A stretch of DNA of 51,712 nt from Amycolatopsis sp. MtRt-6. GTDB taxonomy: Bacteria; Actinomycetota; Actinomycetes; Mycobacteriales; Pseudonocardiaceae. Each line of letters starts with the position of its first letter. The first letter of the stretch is position 1. Under the pieces are notes generated by a model. It ran no database searches and was not told the origin of the DNA. It saw nothing but the letters and a program-made list of their open reading frames with translations. The DNA lies in NCBI RefSeq assembly GCF_017308975.1, contig NZ_JADWPD010000034.1, positions 1-51,712 on the forward strand, written 5' to 3'. Below, piece after piece: positions 19,093-46,484 of the stretch. A program made the translations under genes and the position numbers.

Positions 19093-20511
19093 ATGCCCTC
19101 TCCTTCGACGCTTTCCCGCACGACCCCCGGGGTTCCGGTCCGCGACCCGCGGGCGACGGCCGACGGGCGGCTGCAGCGGCTGCTCGCCGGCCTCGCCCAC
19201 CAGCACGGCGTGCCGGCCGCCCAGCTGGTCGTCATCGACGGCGGCCGGGCGGTCTCCGCCGTGGCCGGCCCGGTCACCGCCGACACGAAGTTCCCGGTCG
19301 GCTCCATCACCAAGGCGTTCACCGCGGCACTGGCGATGCTGCTCGTCGCCGACGGCGACCTGGACCCGGACGACCCGCTCGGCGAGCACCTGGACGGCCT
19401 CGGCCCGCAGGTCGGCAGGCCGACCATCGGGCAGGTGCTGAGCCACACCGGCGGGCTGCCCGCCGCGCTCGGCGCCGCCGCCGACGGGGCCGGCTCGGCC
19501 CGCCGGTACCTGCGCGCCTGCCGCGACGCCGGGCTGGTCCAGCCACCCGGACAAGGCTTCTCCTACTCCAACGTCGGGTACGTGCTGGCCGGCTACGTGG
19601 TCGAGGCCGTCACCGGGATGAGCTGGTGGGAGGCGATGGACACGCTGCTGCTCGCGGAGCTCGGCATCGACGGCGCGTTCGTCGTCGAGCCGGGCGCGCG
19701 GCGCCGGACCGGAGCCCACGTCAGCGGGCACGCCGTGCACGCGGCGACCGGCCGGGCCCGGCCGGTCGCGCAGACCCTGACCCCGGCCGAAGCCGCGGCC
19801 GGCGCGCTCGCGTTGAGTGCCGAGGACCTCGCCGCCTTCGGCCGCGTGTGCTGCGGCGGCGACGGTCCGCTGCCGGCGGACCTGGTGGAGCTGATGCGCC
19901 GCCCGGTGCCCGGGGCGGAACCGTTCGGCCTGGCCGACACGTGGGGCCTCGGCCTGGCGGGCTACCGCGGCGCCGACGCGGACTGCCGTTCTCCGGGGGC
20001 TCCGGGTGGCGAAGCCCCCGGCCCGAGGCGGAGCCTCGGCTGTCACTGGACCGGCCACGACGGCACCGCGGACGGCACGTCGTGCCACCTGCGGATCGAC
20101 GCCGCGCACGGCCGGGTCGTCGCGCTGACCACCAACGGCAGCACCGGCTCGGCACTGTGGACGGACCTGGTCGCGGCCCTGCGCCTCGAAGGCATCCCGG
20201 TCGGCGACTACGAGCTGCCCGGCGACCTCGGCCGCGCGGCCCGCCCGCCGGCGGACCTGAGCGGCCACTACACCAACGGCGACCTGGAGTACCAGGTGGA
20301 CGTCCGCGCGGACGGCGGCGCGGTCCTCGTCGTCGACGGCGAGGTGTACCCGGAACTGGCGGTGTCGCGCGACGGGTCGTTCTCGGTCCGCGAGCCGGCG
20401 ACGGGCCGCCGCATCATCGGCGGCCGTTTCCTGACGGACCCGGCCACCGGCACGGTCAGCGCGATGCAGGCCGGGGGCCGCGTCGCCCGGCGGCGCCGCC
20501 GCGCCTCCTGA
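19093..20511 (+). CDS. PBP-type (SurE-like) trans-acting thioesterase / peptide cyclase
   Basis: A 472-residue serine hydrolase of the beta-lactamase/penicillin-binding-protein fold. The catalytic motifs are Ser71-x-x-Lys74 (SITK), Tyr158-Ser-Asn160 (YSN) and His322 in GHDGT. A C-terminal lipocalin-like beta domain follows from about residue 385. There is no signal peptide, unlike true cell-wall PBPs, so it is cytoplasmic. In the surugamide family the enzyme SurE has this build and releases the carrier-bound peptide by head-to-tail cyclisation; it needs a D residue at the C-terminus. Synthetase 2 ends in an epimerase and lacks a thioesterase, which fits. ATG 19093 follows GGAAGG. A hairpin-rich stretch (19993-20039) encodes an odd Pro/Gly/Arg loop (about residues 300-316) just before the catalytic His. 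A self-resistance hydrolase is the less likely alternative. Confidence 0.88.
   Translation: MPSPSTLSRTTPGVPVRDPRATADGRLQRLLAGLAHQHGVPAAQLVVIDGGRAVSAVAGPVTADTKFPVGSITKAFTAALAMLLVADGDLDPDDPLGEHLDGLGPQVGRPTIGQVLSHTGGLPAALGAAADGAGSARRYLRACRDAGLVQPPGQGFSYSNVGYVLAGYVVEAVTGMSWWEAMDTLLLAELGIDGAFVVEPGARRRTGAHVSGHAVHAATGRARPVAQTLTPAEAAAGALALSAEDLAAFGRVCCGGDGPLPADLVELMRRPVPGAEPFGLADTWGLGLAGYRGADADCRSPGAPGGEAPGPRRSLGCHWTGHDGTADGTSCHLRIDAAHGRVVALTTNGSTGSALWTDLVAALRLEGIPVGDYELPGDLGRAARPPADLSGHYTNGDLEYQVDVRADGGAVLVVDGEVYPELAVSRDGSFSVREPATGRRIIGGRFLTDPATGTVSAMQAGGRVARRRRRAS
19993..20039. repeat. Two tandem perfect hairpins inside the PBP-type thioesterase gene
   Basis: The first hairpin pairs CCGGGGGCT (19993-20001) with AGCCCCCGG (20013-20021), a perfect 9-bp stem with an 11-base loop. 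The second pairs CCGAGGC (20023-20029) with GCCTCGG (20033-20039) around a GGA loop. Such paired GC hairpins normally sit between genes in actinobacteria. Here they are in frame and encode a Pro/Gly/Arg-rich loop. This looks like insertion of a small mobile palindromic element into a tolerant surface loop. Confidence 0.6.
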
Positions 20512-20555
20512 GTACCCCGGTCCACCCCGACTTGTGTTGTGAGGAAACGGAAGCG

Positions 20556-40297
<19,742 letters not shown>

Positions 40298-40301
<4 letters not shown>

Positions 40302-41551
40302 CCACGCGGCTTTCGCGGAACCGGAACTACCAGCTGCTGTGGGGCAGCCAAGCGCTGTCGGAGGCCGGGTTCAGCGCGTCGATGATCGCGTTGCCGCTGC
40401 TGGTGCTGGCGGTGACCGGCTCGCCCGCGCTGTCCGGCGTGGTGCTCGGCGTCGACGCGATGGCCCAGCTGGTCGCCGGGCTGCCCGCGGGCGCGCTCGC
40501 GGACCGGTGGGACCGCAAGAAGATCCTGCTCGGCTGCGAGGCGGTGTACGCGCTGGCGGTCGGGAGCCTGGTGGCGGCGATCTGGTGGGACCGCGTGAGC
40601 GTCCCGCACCTCATCGCGGTCGCCGCGGTGATGGGCTGCTGCCGGTCGCTGTTCGGCCCGGCCGAAGGCGCGATGCTGGCCGGCGTGGTGCCCTCGGTCC
40701 AGCTGCCGACGGCCTTGGCGATGAACTCCGCGCGCGGCGCGCTCGGCCAGCTCTCCGGCACCGCGGTCGGCGGGTTCCTCTACGGCATCGGGCGGGCCGT
40801 CCCGTTCGCCTTCGACGTGCTCGTCCACCTGATCTCGCTGGTCGCGCTGACCTTCGTCCGGGCGCCGCGCCGCGCCGCCACGCCGGTCGAACGCGGGCAC
40901 CTCGGCAAGGAGATGGCCGAGGGCCTGCGCTGGGTGTGGAGCGAACGGCACGTGCGCGTCACGGTGGCGTGCGCGGTGAGCCTGAACTTCTTCTTCAGCG
41001 CCTACTACATCGTCATCATCGTGCTGGCCAAGGAGCGGGGCGTCACCTCGGGCGAGATCGGCGTGATGGCCGCGATGCTCGGCGTCGGCGGCGTGGTGGG
41101 CTCGCTGATCGCGCCCTACCTGCAGCGGCGGCTCAGCCCGTACGTGTCGATCATGAGCGTGTTCTGGGTGCTGACCCTGCTGACCCCGCTGGCCGCCGTG
41201 ATCCACGACGGCTACCTGCTGGGCGCGCTGTTCGTCGCCATGGCGCTGCTCCCGCCGACGGCGAACACGACCATCGGCACCTACCAGCTGCTGCTCACCC
41301 CCGACCGCCTGCGCGGCCGGCTGACCAGCGTGATGGGCGTGATCGGCGGGGTGTCCGCGGCGACCGGGCCCGCCTTCGGCGGCGTGGTGGTGCAGGCGTT
41401 CCCCGGCAACAGCGCCGTCGTGCTCTGCGCCGCGGGGATCGCCCTGGTGACCCTGGTCGTCACGGTCAGCCCGACCCTGCGCCGCTTCCCCCGCAGCGAC
41501 ACCCTCGTCCCCGCAGCCCAGCCGACGACGACCGAGGAGAAAACGTCATGA
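40298..41551 (+). CDS. MFS efflux transporter, probable peptide exporter
   Basis: A 417-residue major facilitator superfamily protein of the 12-helix drug-exporter type (EntS-like group). It has many hydrophobic segments and the loop 2-3 motif GALADRWDRKK at about residues 65-75 (Asp69, Arg73). The start is GTG 40298, which overlaps the stop of synthetase 2 (GTGA) and is preceded by GGAAGGAG, so it is translationally coupled. The stop again overlaps the P450 start (ATGA). The position between biosynthetic genes suggests it exports the cyclic peptide and gives self-protection. Substrate is inferred from context only. Confidence 0.92.
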
Positions 41552-42753
41552 CCACCCAGGAATCCGGCGTCGCGTTCGCCTTCGAAGAGCTGCTCGCGCG
41601 CTCGGCCGAGCTGCGCGAGCGCGGCCCGGTGCACCACGACGAGGAGCGCGGCCTGTGGCGGGTGCTGGACCACCCGGGCGTCTCGCGGGTGCTGTCCGAC
41701 CCGGCGGCGTTCTCGTCGGACTTCAGCGGGCTGACGCCGGTCCAGGAGGACTTCGAGACCTTCCGCAAGGGCAACTTCGTCGGGATGGACCCGCCGGACC
41801 ACCGCAAGCTGCGCACCCTGGTCAGCCAGGCGTTCACCCCGCGCGTGGTCGCCGGGCTGGAGCCCCGCATCCGGGCCATCGCCGGCGAGCTGCTCGACGA
41901 GGTCGCCGGTGCTTCGCGCTTCGACGTCGTCGACGCGCTGGCGTACCCGTTGCCGATCATCGTGATCGCGGAGCTGCTCGGCGTCCCGGTGGCGGACCGG
42001 CCGCTGTTCACCCGCTGGGCCCAGGTGCTGTTCAGCGGCGACCAGCTCGGCGAGTCGGCCGACATGGAGGACATCCAGCGCGCGCTGGACGCGATCGCGC
42101 CGACGATCCGCGAGATGAACGCCTACATCCTCGACCACATCCGCCACCACCGCGCCCACCCGGGCCCGGGCCTGACGAGCCGGCTGGTCGAGGCGGAGTT
42201 CAACGGCGAGCGCCTGGAGGACCAGGAGATCGTCGGGTTCGTGGCGCTGCTGCTGATCGCGGGTCACATCACGACGACGGCGTTGCTGGGCAACGCGGTG
42301 GTGACGTTCGACCGCAACCCGGCCGCGGCGGCGGAGCTACGGTCGTCGCCGGGTGCCCTGCCGCCGGCGCTGGAGGAGGTGCTCCGGATGCTGCCGCCGT
42401 TCCCGGAGCTGGGTCGCCGCACGACCGGCGAGATCGAGCTGGGCGGCCACCGCATCCCGGAGAACTCGATCGTGATGGCGGACCTGGCGGCGGCCAACCG
42501 CGACCCGGCGTTCTTCGACCGGCCGGACGCGTTCTCCCCGGACCGCAACCCCAACCCGCACCTGACGTTCGGCCACGGTATCCATTTCTGCTTCGGCGCC
42601 CCGCTGGCGCGGCTGGAGGGGCGGATCGCGTTCGAGGTGCTGTTCGAGCGCTACCGGGACATGGCGGTGGCGACGGACGCTCCGGTGGTGTTCCAGAACC
42701 CTTCGGTGATCGTGAGTGTCCGGCACCTGCCGCTGGACGTGGTGCGGGCCTGA
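41548..42753 (+). CDS. Cytochrome P450 monooxygenase, peptide tailoring
   Basis: A 401-residue soluble bacterial class P450. The heme ligand is Cys348 in FGHGIHFCFG, the ExxR motif is Glu277-Arg280, and the I-helix reads AGHITTT (238-244). The usual acidic residue before the conserved Thr is Ile here, as in some specialised biosynthetic P450s. ATG 41548 overlaps the transporter stop, with GAGGAG just upstream. It is the last gene of the operon and the only tailoring oxidase in the window. Possible roles are beta-hydroxylation of a carrier-bound residue, hydroxylation of the free cyclic peptide, or aryl coupling if residues 1, 5 and 10 are aromatic. The sequence does not decide. Ferredoxin partners are not encoded nearby. 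Confidence 0.94.
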   Translation: MTTQESGVAFAFEELLARSAELRERGPVHHDEERGLWRVLDHPGVSRVLSDPAAFSSDFSGLTPVQEDFETFRKGNFVGMDPPDHRKLRTLVSQAFTPRVVAGLEPRIRAIAGELLDEVAGASRFDVVDALAYPLPIIVIAELLGVPVADRPLFTRWAQVLFSGDQLGESADMEDIQRALDAIAPTIREMNAYILDHIRHHRAHPGPGLTSRLVEAEFNGERLEDQEIVGFVALLLIAGHITTTALLGNAVVTFDRNPAAAAELRSSPGALPPALEEVLRMLPPFPELGRRTTGEIELGGHRIPENSIVMADLAAANRDPAFFDRPDAFSPDRNPNPHLTFGHGIHFCFGAPLARLEGRIAFEVLFERYRDMAVATDAPVVFQNPSVIVSVRHLPLDVVRA

Positions 42754-42921
42754 ACCGACCGCTCGTCGCGCCCGCGAACGCCGCGCCGAGTCACCTTCAA
42801 GCTCGCGCGCGTCACGAACACCTGGGCCGGTCCGCGCGGCCGCCGCCGGTCCCGCACTGGACGGGCACCGCGGTCGGCGACCCCGGCCAAGCCACCTCCG
42901 CGCCGTCGTCGACCTGTGTAC

Positions 42922-42950
42922 CCACCGGTCGGCGGGGCGCCGTCGGGTGG
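42922..42950 (+). terminator. Possible imperfect terminator after the NRPS operon
   Basis: CCACCGGTCGGC (42922-42933) can pair with GCCGTCGGGTGG (42939-42950) in 10 of 12 positions around a five-base loop. There is no T-run, which is common in actinobacteria. It sits about 170 bases after the P450 stop, in a stretch of 284 bases without a gene. Confidence 0.35.
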
Positions 42951-42954
42951 CCGA

Positions 42955-42981
42955 GGTTCCGGACGGGCCCGGACTGGGTAG
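42955..42981 (+). promoter_or_regulatory. Possible SigF/SigB-type stress promoter for the 43038 gene
   Basis: GGTT (42955-42958), 17 bases, GGGTAG (42976-42981) resembles the mycobacterial SigF pattern (GTTT, about 17 bases, GGGTA). It would place the transcript start about 50 bases before the ATG at 43038. The upstream element is only a partial match. Confidence 0.35.
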
Positions 42982-43037
42982 CCCCCAGGTGTGAGCTGAG
43001 CAGGTGATGCCTGCTGCGACGAGTGAGAGGTGATCAC

Positions 43038-43904
43038 ATGAGCCAGGGCGACGCCCCGGTCGGGCGATCGGTGAAGACGGCGGCGGCCGGCGTTCGGGAT
43101 CTCGCCGCGGAGGCCGCGCGGGTGGGGGCGGCCGCGGCCGCGCGGGCGGTCGAAATCACCGATCGGAAGCTGGCCGAAGGCAAGGACGAACTCGCGAAGG
43201 TCGGGCGGGCGGCGACCAAGGACCTCGACAAGAGCACGCGGTCGTCACGCCGCGACGTGCTGACCCACTCCGGTGCCGCGCGCGACGAGGTACTGGCCCG
43301 CGCGGCGAAGATGCGCGACCCGGGCCGCAAGGCCGCGCAGGCCGTGGCAACCGTGGTGAGCTCGGCGGGGGAGTCCGGGCGCAAGCGGCGCAAGGCCGTG
43401 GCCACGGCGAAGCGGGACTTGGCCGTGGCGCTCCAGGAAGCCAAGAGCGTGGCCCGCGGTGAGCGTACCCGGCGCGCCCGCTGGCCGTGGCTGGTGGCGC
43501 TCGGAGCGGTGGCCGCGGCGATCGCGGCGGTCGTGCAGGTCCGGCGGCCGAACCCGCTGGCCGAGGCGGAGAAGAACGCTTCGGGGCAGGCGGCCGACAA
43601 GCCCGCGACCCAGGCGACGGACAAGCCCGCGACCCAGGCGACGGACAAGCCCGCGACGCAGTCGACGGGGAACACCGCCGCGCTGCCCGCCGAAGAGCCG
43701 TCGGCCGCGAAGCCGGCGTCGCCGGCCGCCAAGACCGCTCCGGCGACCACCAAGCCGGCTGAGCCCGCTCCGGCCAAGCCGGCGCCGGCGGCGGCCAAGC
43801 CGGCCGAGCCCGGTCCCGCCAAGCCTGCCGAGCAGGCGGCCAAGGCCACCGACGGCGCGAACGGCCGCGCCCCGGCAGGCCGCGGGCAGAACAAGGCCCA
43901 CTAG
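43038..43904 (+). CDS. Ala/Lys/Pro-rich single-pass membrane protein of unknown function
   Basis: A 288-residue protein I do not recognise. The start ATG 43038 is chosen over an in-frame GTG at 43023 because GAGAGG precedes it at good spacing. The N-terminal 150 residues are strongly charged, Ala-rich and probably helical or coiled coil. One membrane segment follows a cluster of basic residues (WPWLVALGAVAAAIAAVV, about residues 153-170). The C-terminal 110 residues are Pro/Ala/Lys-rich, with three copies of an eight-residue KPATQATD repeat, resembling wall-spanning or histone-like tails. It probably anchors in the membrane with one tail in the cytoplasm and one in the wall. A possible stress-type promoter lies upstream. 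Confidence 0.75.
   Translation: MSQGDAPVGRSVKTAAAGVRDLAAEAARVGAAAAARAVEITDRKLAEGKDELAKVGRAATKDLDKSTRSSRRDVLTHSGAARDEVLARAAKMRDPGRKAAQAVATVVSSAGESGRKRRKAVATAKRDLAVALQEAKSVARGERTRRARWPWLVALGAVAAAIAAVVQVRRPNPLAEAEKNASGQAADKPATQATDKPATQATDKPATQSTGNTAALPAEEPSAAKPASPAAKTAPATTKPAEPAPAKPAPAAAKPAEPGPAKPAEQAAKATDGANGRAPAGRGQNKAH
43596..43667 (+). repeat. Three tandem 24-bp units in the 43038 gene
   Basis: Three direct copies begin GACAAGCCCGCGACCCAG at 43596, 43620 and 43644. The first two are identical and the third has two changes. They encode the KPATQATD repeats just after the membrane segment. Confidence 0.85.
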
Positions 43905-43919
43905 CCCCGGCTCCCGGTG

Positions 43920-43948
43920 CCCGCACCCGAGGTGATCACGGGTGCGGG
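43920..43948 (+). terminator. Hairpin terminator after the 43038 gene
   Basis: CCCGCACCCG (43920-43929) and CGGGTGCGGG (43939-43948) form a perfect 10-bp stem with a nine-base loop, 15 bases after the stop codon. Only a short TT follows, as is usual in high-GC genomes. Confidence 0.65.
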
Positions 43949-44031
43949 TTCCGGTGTGCCCGCATTCGTGGGGTGGTCACCGGTGTGGGTGCCGATGCGC
44001 CCGCATTCGGGGTGCTGGCTCCGAACCCAGC

Positions 44032-44045
44032 TGAAAGCGCTTACA
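44032..44045. promoter_or_regulatory. LacI-family / cre-type operator upstream of the isomerase-like gene
   Basis: TGAAAGCGCTTACA is a near-perfect palindrome centred on GC, with one mismatched pair. It fits the catabolite-response-element pattern TGWAARCGYTWNCW known from the LacI/CcpA family. It lies 29 bases before the ATG at 44075, where a repressor would block transcription. A related site precedes the chitin-active monooxygenase gene. Confidence 0.6.
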
Positions 44046-44074
44046 CTCGGCGCAGAAGAGCGGGGAGGTCGGCC

Positions 44075-44857
44075 ATGGGATGGCGGTTCGCGGTAAGCAC
44101 GCTGGGCATGCCGGGGATTCCGGTGCGGGAAGCCGCGCGCACCGCGCTCGCACACGGCTGCACCGGCCTCGAACTGCGCGTCCACCCCGACGAGGAAGTC
44201 CACTTGGGACTGTCCGGTTCCGCCGCCGACGGTGTCCGGTCCCTCCTGGACGGTGCGGGGCTGGCAATCGCCTGCCTGGCCGGCTATGCGAAGGTCGCCG
44301 CGGCTGGGGACGACCGGCCGGTCGTCGACGAACTGAAAGCCCTGATCGGCCTGGCGCACCGGGTCGGCGCTCCCGCGGTGCGCGTCTTCCCCGGTGGCGA
44401 CCCCGGTCGTGCCGGGGACGCCCGGCAGCGCATCGGCGCCGTCCTCGACGATCTGCGGGCTGCCGGTGTCCGGCTCCTGGTCGAGACGCACGACTCGCAT
44501 CCCACCGGCGCCGCCGCGCTCGACCTGGTCGCCGGCTTCGAGGAACCGGACCTGGTCGCCGTGCTGTGGGACGCCGTCCACCCGTGGCGTGCCGGCGAGG
44601 AGCCCGCCGCCACCCGGGAAGTGCTCGGCCCGTACCTCGGCTACTTCCAGGTCAAGGACGCGGTGAGCAGGCAGGACCCGACCCCGCGGCCGCCGGGGGA
44701 AGGCGCTGTCCCGCTCGGCCGGTGCGGCGAACTGCTGCGTTCGTGGTCCGGGTGGGTGTCTCTCGAATGGGAAAAAGCCTGGTACCCCGGCATCCCGGAG
44801 GTCGACGTCCCGCTGCGCGCGGCCGCGGCCTGGTTCGACCGGTACGCACCCGGGTGA
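44075..44857 (+). CDS. Sugar phosphate isomerase/epimerase-like TIM-barrel protein
   Basis: A 260-residue protein of the xylose-isomerase-like TIM-barrel (AP endonuclease 2) family. Candidate metal-binding residues lie in VETHDSH, LWDAVHPW, FQVKDAV and the final LEWEK strand, in the order usual for the family. Members isomerise or epimerise sugars, inositols or hydroxy acids, and the substrate cannot be read here. ATG 44075 follows GGGGAGG. It stands alone between a terminator and a converging minus-strand gene whose stop is only 34 bases away. The LacI/cre-type site just upstream suggests sugar-responsive control. Confidence 0.88.
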   Translation: MGWRFAVSTLGMPGIPVREAARTALAHGCTGLELRVHPDEEVHLGLSGSAADGVRSLLDGAGLAIACLAGYAKVAAAGDDRPVVDELKALIGLAHRVGAPAVRVFPGGDPGRAGDARQRIGAVLDDLRAAGVRLLVETHDSHPTGAAALDLVAGFEEPDLVAVLWDAVHPWRAGEEPAATREVLGPYLGYFQVKDAVSRQDPTPRPPGEGAVPLGRCGELLRSWSGWVSLEWEKAWYPGIPEVDVPLRAAAAWFDRYAPG

Positions 44858-44891
44858 GCCGGGCCGCGAACCAAGCGCGGCCCGGCACCCG

Positions 44892-45551
44892 TCAGCGGCC
44901 GGAGAAGTTCACGTCACTGCAGAAGTAGTACGACTGGTCGAGGTGACTCGCCTGCCAGATCGTGTAGACGATGTGCCGCCCCGTCCGGGCACCCGCGTTC
45001 ACCGCGAGCTGGTACTGCCCGGCCTGCGCGTAGCGGCCCGTCTGGGCGACCAGTTCGAGGTTGCCCCAGCCCAGCCGCTGGGTCGCCGGGTCGAAGCCCT
45101 GCTTGGTGATGTACACCAGCAGGTAGTCGGCGCCGTGCCGGGCCTGGTCGGTGATGGTGAGGGTGAACCGGTTGTCCTTGTTCGCCATCTGCCACGCGCC
45201 CACCGTGTCGAGGGCGTTGTACCGGGGCGCCTGCGTGCGGCCGCCGCTGCACAGCGTCCCGTCCGGGATCGCGGCCTGGTGGTTGCCCTTGACGCCTTCG
45301 CGGTAGAGCCCGTTCCAGTTCCACATCGCGTTCGGGTCGGCCTGCCAGGCCTGCCAGCACATCGGGTCCCGCGTCGCCATCGTCGGGTTCTGGAAGTCGC
45401 TGCCCCAGCGGTTCCAGCAGCCGTAGTTGCGCGACGGCGGGTCGGTGGCGGACCCGTGCGCCTCGGCGACGCCGGTGAGCACGCCGCCCAGCAGCACAGC
45501 GGCCACGGCCGTCACCACCAGGGAGAGCAAGGTCTTGCGTCGGGGAACCAC
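44892..45551 (-). CDS. Secreted AA10 lytic polysaccharide monooxygenase (chitin-binding type)
   Basis: A 219-residue secreted copper enzyme that cleaves crystalline chitin (or cellulose) oxidatively. The start is GTG 45551, directly after AAGGAGGAC. A longer in-frame reading upstream passes through a homopolymer tract and is not real. The signal peptide has a basic n-region (RRK), a hydrophobic core and cleavage after Ala31, which makes His32 the mature N-terminus, one arm of the copper His-brace. His91 in GNHQAAIP is the second copper ligand, and the C-terminal YYFCSDVNF segment supplies the axial aromatic residue. It is a single catalytic domain without a binding module. The presence of NWNG and the Cys pattern suggests a chitin-active clade, but this is not certain. 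Confidence 0.95.
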   Translation of the reverse strand: MVPRRKTLLSLVVTAVAAVLLGGVLTGVAEAHGSATDPPSRNYGCWNRWGSDFQNPTMATRDPMCWQAWQADPNAMWNWNGLYREGVKGNHQAAIPDGTLCSGGRTQAPRYNALDTVGAWQMANKDNRFTLTITDQARHGADYLLVYITKQGFDPATQRLGWGNLELVAQTGRYAQAGQYQLAVNAGARTGRHIVYTIWQASHLDQSYYFCSDVNFSGR

Positions 45552-45575
45552 GCTGTCCTCCTTCGTCGGGGCCGT

Positions 45576-45642
45576 GGGGGGGGGGGGGCCCCCCCCCCCC
45601 CCCCGCCCCCCCGCCGCGGCCCCCGGGGACACCCCCCCCCCC
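45576..45642. repeat. Homopolymeric G13-C16 palindrome and further C tracts
   Basis: Thirteen G (45576-45588) are followed directly by sixteen C (45589-45604), then seven C after a single G, and another eleven C at 45632-45642. The block lies just upstream of the ribosome binding site of the monooxygenase gene. It is either an extreme self-complementary leader or, more likely, a sequencing or assembly artefact. Confidence 0.8.
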
Positions 45643-45660
45643 ACTAGGGGAACCGTTGCG

Positions 45661-45674
45661 AGACAGCGCTTTCC
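45661..45674. promoter_or_regulatory. LacI/cre-like operator upstream of the monooxygenase gene
   Basis: Read on the minus strand the site is GGAAAGCGCTGTCT. It shares GAAAGCGCT with the site at 44032 and is palindromic around AGC|GCT. It lies about 110 bases before the GTG at 45551. Shared carbohydrate-responsive control of both genes is an inference. Confidence 0.45.
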
Positions 45675-45856
45675 GGCACGGAGGCGAACTGAACGGTCAC
45701 TGAACGGCGGAAGGCGCCGACCCCGGACCGCCTGATCGGCCGCCTCCCGGAGGACGCCCGGTGCCCACGCGGCCGGCCGGCTGCTCCGCACGGGTGTATC
45801 CGGAAAAATTGTCACCGGAGGACGGGAGGGGCGGCGCCGGCCGGTCCTTTGAGGAC

Positions 45857-45885
45857 TTGAACCGATCACGGGGGAGTGCTATAGA
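45857..45885 (+). promoter_or_regulatory. Candidate sigma-70-type promoter for the 45943 gene
   Basis: TTGAAC (45857-45862), exactly 17 bases, then TATAGA (45880-45885). Each hexamer matches the consensus at four positions. The transcript would start near 45892, giving a leader of about 50 bases. The stretch 45552-45942 has no gene and holds this site, the homopolymer block and the operator-like site. Confidence 0.5.
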
Positions 45886-45942
45886 AAATAGTGCAGGACA
45901 TGACCTGGTGACATCGCGAGACGATCCGGGGAGTGAACGACG

Positions 45943-46242
45943 ATGCCGGACGAGATCACCCGCACGGCCGACGGGTTCGCCGAGCTGGTGCTGGCCGACC
46001 CCGCGTGGGTCCAGGCGGAGTTCGACGCCATCGTGGCTGCGAACTTCGGCCCGCCACCACCACCGGTTCCCGCCGCCCGCCGCCGTCGTGGGGTGCCGCG
46101 GCCGCCCGCGGTCGACGGTGTGCCCCGACGACGACCGGGTGTTCGCCTGCTCGCCGCGAAGTGCCCGCGGCGGGAGCGGGCTCCTCCGTGTCCCGGAGGG
46201 CGAATGACAACGGACACCGAGGAAAGGGGAGTGATGCCGTGA
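45943..46242 (+). CDS. Small hypothetical protein with acidic N-terminal helix and Pro/Arg-rich tail
   Basis: A 99-residue product I cannot name. The first 36 residues are well-formed (FAELVLADPAWVQAEFDAIV), with an amphipathic helix and good codon use. After a run of five Pro the sequence turns Arg/Pro-rich and low in complexity. An alternative frame in that part reads more evenly through to 46207, so a frameshift near 46100-46120 is possible. ATG 45943 has only a weak GGGGAG site about nine bases upstream, but the promoter candidate at 45857 supports it. The 242 bases after its stop hold nothing I can identify. Confidence 0.5.
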   Translation: MPDEITRTADGFAELVLADPAWVQAEFDAIVAANFGPPPPPVPAARRRRGVPRPPAVDGVPRRRPGVRLLAAKCPRRERAPPCPGGRMTTDTEERGVMP

Positions 46243-46484
46243 CGGCTCCCGGGTTTCCCTCGGCGCCGGTGGGCGCTGCCTGCCCCGACAGCGGCCGGTA
46301 GGACCTGTTCAGGCCCGGCCACCGCGCCTCCAGGCGCACACCCGCGGCAGCGACGCCGGCGTGCCGGGAGCCGTCGGGTTCGCAGGTACGGACAAACGGT
46401 TTCGACACGCTGGTTCCTCCGCTGGTCCCGGTGCCGCGCGCCGGCACCGGGACCGGGCGGGGACGAGCGAAGGGAGGGACCACG

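Noticed and set aside
19093..20511. Reading the serine hydrolase as a beta-lactamase or cell-wall carboxypeptidase for self-resistance
   Set aside because: It lacks a signal peptide, has a lipocalin-like tail, and is embedded between NRPS genes of a line without a thioesterase, so a SurE-like role fits better.
19626..20555. Upstream extension of the synthetase 2 frame through the PBP-type thioesterase gene
   Set aside because: It overlaps a real gene in another frame and gives an Arg-rich translation; ATG 20556 has a good ribosome binding site and domain start.
43596..43667. CRISPR-like array
   Set aside because: The three 24-bp units are contiguous without spacers and encode an in-frame protein repeat.
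43034..43894. Minus-strand 286-codon frame opposite the 43038 gene
   Set aside because: It mirrors the Ala/Lys/Pro repeats, has no start signals, and the plus-strand gene has a good ribosome binding site and membrane segment.
45552..45869. N-terminal extension of the monooxygenase frame
   Set aside because: It would run through the G/C homopolymers as poly-Gly/Pro; GTG 45551 with AAGGAGG and a perfect signal peptide is the real start.
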